From contig BEIJ01000001.1 in NCBI GenBank assembly GCA_002923375.1, positions 1,426,001 through 1,490,000 on the forward strand: a DNA stretch of 64,000 bases, in the 5' to 3' direction. The stretch comes from a bacterium HR33 (lineage in GTDB: Bacteria > Gemmatimonadota > Gemmatimonadetes > Gemmatimonadales > GWC2-71-9). Shown here piece after piece: positions 61,322 through 64,000 of this stretch. The notes beneath the pieces were generated by a model that was given only the letters and a program-made list of their open reading frames with translations, was not told the DNA's origin and ran no database searches. Both the position numbers and the translations under genes were made by a program. Positions within the stretch are counted from its first letter, which is position 1. Each line of letters starts with the position of its first letter.

Positions 61322-61720
61322 TTACTGGCCCAGCGCCAGGGTGTTCCACCCAGTGCTATAGCTGTAGGCCATGACCATGAGCAAGGCCCCGGCTATGGCC
61401 ATGTTCTTCATGAACTGGACCATTTCGATCATGCGCTGCTGCTGATCCTGCACGGTCCAAAAGTTGTGCATCATGAAGGCCACGGGAACCAAAAAGAGCA
61501 CCAATATGAGCGCCGCTATCCACACCTGCCACCCCAGAATCAGCATTACACCTCCCGCGAGCATCTGGAGGCCGGTTCCCAGGACCGCGAGCTTGGGCGC
61601 CGGCACACCCTTGGAGGCAGCGTAGCCGGTCATCATTCCGGCCATCCTGAAATGGTTCATGCCGTTCATCACAAAGAAGCCGCCCAGAATGAGACGACCC
61701 AGAAGGAACACCACATCCAT
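61322..61720 (-). CDS. DoxX-family membrane protein
   Basis: A 132-residue four-helix membrane protein. FLLGRLILGGFFVMNGMNHF, then KLAVLGTGLQMLAGGVMLIL and VPVAFMMHNFW are DoxX motifs. Such proteins associate with quinol oxidases or with redox/thiol stress responses. It starts 3 bases after the ArsR-type regulator gene ends, so the pair is an operon and the regulator probably controls it. GGAGG 10 bases upstream of ATG 61720. Confidence 0.9.
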   Translation of the reverse strand: MDVVFLLGRLILGGFFVMNGMNHFRMAGMMTGYAASKGVPAPKLAVLGTGLQMLAGGVMLILGWQVWIAALILVLFLVPVAFMMHNFWTVQDQQQRMIEMVQFMKNMAIAGALLMVMAYSYSTGWNTLALGQ

Positions 61721-61723
61721 ACT

Positions 61724-62047
61724 TCATCTACCTCCTTTAGTGAACGTTGATTGTGCAGTCTTCCTTCCGCCGCGCCTTCCCGCCGAGAGGGGAACAAAGA
61801 GCCTGAGCCTATCCTCGTTTAGACGGAAGAAGACGTGGCTCCCCTTCTTTCTGGTGCTGACCAGGCCGGCGTTTTCCAAAATTCGGTAGTGGTGCGACAT
61901 AGCCGACCGGGTGATGGGGAACTCGCGGGCCAAATCTCCGCACCCCAACTCGCCGCGTTCCAGGAGCATGAGCACGATCCGGTAACGCGTCGGGTCGGCC
62001 AGAGCCTTGAAGACCTTGACCGCATCTCGGACAGCCGCCTGGTTCAT
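61724..62047 (-). CDS. ArsR/SmtB-family winged-helix regulator
   Basis: A 107-residue repressor. KVFKALADPTRYRIVLMLLE, the recognition helix FPITRSAMSHHYRILENAGL, and the wing KKGSHVFFRLNEDRL are diagnostic. It lacks the CxC metal site of arsenic/cadmium sensors (only one Cys, in GELGCGDL), so it may sense redox state or another signal. It heads a two-gene operon with doxX. Confidence 0.92.
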   Translation of the reverse strand: MNQAAVRDAVKVFKALADPTRYRIVLMLLERGELGCGDLAREFPITRSAMSHHYRILENAGLVSTRKKGSHVFFRLNEDRLRLFVPLSAGRRGGRKTAQSTFTKGGR

Positions 62048-62092
62048 TTCGCTAAAGGCCCCTAGAGGGAAGTAGAAAGTGTTTTAGGGATT

Positions 62093-62118
62093 CTAGAGTT
62101 AAACAATTGTTAAAATGT
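62093..62118. promoter_or_regulatory. A/T-rich operator-like dyad upstream of arsR-doxX
   Basis: CAATTG (62104-62109) is the centre of an imperfect palindrome GTTAAACAATTGTTAAAA in an otherwise GC-rich region, 50-60 bases before the arsR start. Position and symmetry fit the 12-2-12-type operator of ArsR repressors overlapping the promoter. Confidence 0.45.
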
Positions 62119-62152
62119 CGCCGGCCTAAAATCAAGGCCGGGAAAAAGTGGC

Positions 62153-64000
62153 TCACCCGTCCAACACCTCGCGTACCTTGCGGGCTAACTCCTCGGCGGT
62201 GAAAGGCTTGGACAGATAGGACACCCCGGGATCCAGGACACCCCGGTGAGCTATGTGATTCTCCGTGTAGCCGGATACGTAGAGAGCCTTCACTTTTCCC
62301 AGCCGCTGGACGAGAGCATCCACTACCTGCTTACCGCTACCGCCCGGCATCACTACGTCCGTGAGGACCAGGTCGAACCGCTGCCGCGCGGCCACCGCCA
62401 AAGCCTCCCTGAGACCGCTCGCCTCGAGAACCGTGTAGCCGTAACTCTCCAAAACCCGGCGCACGGAGGACCGGACTGCAGGGTCGTCCTCCACCAGCAG
62501 GATGGTCTCGCTCCCCCGCAGCGCCTCCATCGCCGGGGGCTGCCGGGTAGACCCGCTTTCCTCGGCACTCCGAGAGATGTAGAGAGGCAGATAAATGCGA
62601 AATGTGGTTCCCTCTCCCGGCTCGCTGTACACCGAGATCACCCCTCCACTCTGCCGCACAATCCCGTAAACCGTGGCCAACCCCAGCCCGGTACCGCGAC
62701 CCGGATCCTTGGTGGTGAAAAAGGGCTCGAAGACGCGCTCCTTCACCTCGGGCGGCATCCCGATCCCCGTGTCGCTAACCGTCACCACCACCCAGGATCC
62801 CGCGCCCAACCCGGGATGCGAGGTCGCGGACTCGGCATCGAGCTCCACAATGGAGCTCTCGATGGTGAGCAGCCCTCCCTCCGGCATCGCGTCCCTCGCG
62901 TTGGTGGCGAGGTTCATGATCACCTGCTCCAACTGCCCCCGGTCTGCCAGAACGGTACAGCCCCCCGGGTGCAACCGCAGGCTCACCTCTATGTCCTCTC
63001 CAACCAGACGGCTCAGCAAGGGGAGCAGCTGCTCCAAGACCAGGTTGAGGTCCAACACCTCCGGCTGGAGCACCTGCCGCCTGGCGAAAGCCAAAAGCTG
63101 TCTGGTCAATGAGGCTGCATGATCCGCGCTCGCCTGGATCTGCTCCAGATCTGATCTAAGGGGATGATCGGGGGAAAGGTCCTGAAGGGCGAGCTCGGTG
63201 ACGGTCTTGATCACGGTCAGGGCATTGTTGAAATCGTGCGCTACGCCGCCCGCTAGCCGCCCCAGCGACTCGAGTTGCTGAGCGGTGCGAATTCGTTCTT
63301 CCTCTCGGCGGCGCTCCGTAACGTCCTCCACCGTTACCAGAACCTGCCTCGATCCCCCGGGTAGCAGGATCGGTGCGATCCCCAGGACAAGAACCCGCGG
63401 CTTGCCTCCGATCACCACCGATGTTTCGGCACCGGTCAGCGGCTGCCCGCTCCGGAGTGTTTCTTCCGAACGCTCCCGCGCCCACGGGACCGGAAGGCAC
63501 TCCTCGAGCCTCTTGCCCACCAGTTCGACTTCCGGCCCCAGCAGCGCGGCCGCCGCCGGATTGGCCGTCTTGACCGTGAGATTCTCGTCCAGCAAGAGAA
63601 CACCCTGCGAGATATTGGCTACGATTCGCTCGGCGTAGGCCAGCTCTTCCCGCCGCCGGACCAGCTCCAAAGCGGCAGCTCGAGCCTGCCGCCGCTGGCT
63701 TTCGGTGTAGACCGCCAACCCACCCAGCAGGAACAAGAGCGCGAGCCCCGTATAGGAGATCGACCGCAACCGCCAGTACTCCACCAGCGCCTCGTCGCGG
63801 TCGATCTTGCGCACCACCCGCCAGTCGGAATCGGCCACCGAACGCTTAGCCGCCAGGACGGTCTTTCCCCGATAATCCACGAACTCGCCGAAGGTATCGC
63901 CGCCGGCCTCACCCAAGGCCGGAGCCACTTGCTCCAGCGTAAGCATCTCCGGCACCGCGGAGTCGGCAGGCCAGAGAGGAGGGCGCGACAGCACTCGGGA
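62153..64000 (-). CDS. Hybrid sensor histidine kinase (partial, N-terminus off the edge)
   Basis: At least 615 residues; the gene continues past the right edge. An outer sensor part ([18 protein letters not shown], dCache-like) is followed by a membrane helix ([17 protein letters not shown]), a PAS domain ([28 protein letters not shown]), the HisKA phospho-His in [16 protein letters not shown], an HATPase ([42 protein letters not shown]), and a C-terminal receiver ([13 protein letters not shown], Asp in [11 protein letters not shown], Lys in LSKPF). Signals to a phosphotransfer or output protein coded elsewhere. Confidence 0.93.
   Translation of the reverse strand, partial: SRVLSRPPLWPADSAVPEMLTLEQVAPALGEAGGDTFGEFVDYRGKTVLAAKRSVADSDWRVVRKIDRDEALVEYWRLRSISYTGLALLFLLGGLAVYTESQRRQARAAALELVRRREELAYAERIVANISQGVLLLDENLTVKTANPAAAALLGPEVELVGKRLEECLPVPWARERSEETLRSGQPLTGAETSVVIGGKPRVLVLGIAPILLPGGSRQVLVTVEDVTERRREEERIRTAQQLESLGRLAGGVAHDFNNALTVIKTVTELALQDLSPDHPLRSDLEQIQASADHAASLTRQLLAFARRQVLQPEVLDLNLVLEQLLPLLSRLVGEDIEVSLRLHPGGCTVLADRGQLEQVIMNLATNARDAMPEGGLLTIESSIVELDAESATSHPGLGAGSWVVVTVSDTGIGMPPEVKERVFEPFFTTKDPGRGTGLGLATVYGIVRQSGGVISVYSEPGEGTTFRIYLPLYISRSAEESGSTRQPPAMEALRGSETILLVEDDPAVRSSVRRVLESYGYTVLEASGLREALAVAARQRFDLVLTDVVMPGGSGKQVVDALVQRLGKVKALYVSGYTENHIAHRGVLDPGVSYLSKPFTAEELARKVREVLDG

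Overview
The window is about 64 kb of GC-rich chromosomal DNA from a Gram-negative bacterium. Evidence for an outer membrane and periplasm includes lipoprotein signal peptides, Tat signals, two predicted outer-membrane barrels and a type IV pilus ATPase. Several exported proteins have signal peptides ending in A-x-A-Q. A ubiE/ubiD/ubiA/ubiX-type block resembles the late steps of futalosine menaquinone synthesis. There is also a THX-type small ribosomal protein. Together these suggest Gemmatimonadota or a near relative, but this is inference; no 16S rRNA gene is present. Most genes are densely packed, with many 4-base ATGA/GTGA overlaps.

Layout. 0-5 kb: a glyoxylate aminotransferase and a TRAP binding protein face away from a fused GlcD-GlcF-type oxidase; NrnA follows. 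5.5-7.5 kb: Mrp and a SAM hydrolase. 7.4-10.6 kb (minus): an ECF sigma operon with an anti-sigma-like protein, a membrane protein and a toast-rack protein. 10.7-15.3 kb: UbiE, UbiD, UbiA, a 39-residue basic ORF, UbiX, a phosphodiesterase and an FmdB zinc ribbon. 15.3-17 kb: a barrel protein, an OsmC-family gene whose catalytic Cys codon is TGA (probable selenoprotein), and a cupin. 17-25 kb: CapA-like, THX, then a six-gene minus operon (PLP sulfur enzyme, M48 protease, PurD, MutM, ATP-grasp, zinc-ribbon metallopeptidase). 25-29 kb: GlmM, GlmS, Dtd, Maf. 29-38 kb: adenylate cyclase, TrpE, envelope proteins and a PilB-receiver fusion. 38-41.7 kb (minus): tig-clpP-clpX-engB. 41.9-50.5 kb: two amidohydrolases and a catabolic operon (semialdehyde dehydrogenase, aminotransferase, small membrane protein, Na+/solute symporter). 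50.8-53.3 kb: HicBA-type pair, BNR propeller plus MoaD/ThiS protein, small lipoprotein and tRNA-Leu. 53.4-58.8 kb: multicopper oxidase, amidohydrolase and a degenerate M24 protein. 58.8-59.5 kb: a decayed defence-type remnant. 59.5-64 kb: AmrS-like radical SAM enzyme, coiled-coil membrane protein, ArsR-DoxX, and a hybrid histidine kinase cut by the right edge.

The strongest unusual signal is the OsmC-family gene at 16097-16558. An in-frame TGA stands exactly where the family has its peroxidatic cysteine. The second conserved Cys is intact, the frame is uninterrupted on both sides, and a two-tier stem-loop with a UGGAG loop lies 25 nt past the TGA, where a bacterial SECIS would be expected. 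Other points worth a second look are small translationally coupled ORFs (39, 48 and 51 residues), a CTG-started engB, an ATP-grasp/zinc-ribbon-peptidase pair, a PilB-receiver fusion and a metal-less M24 homologue.
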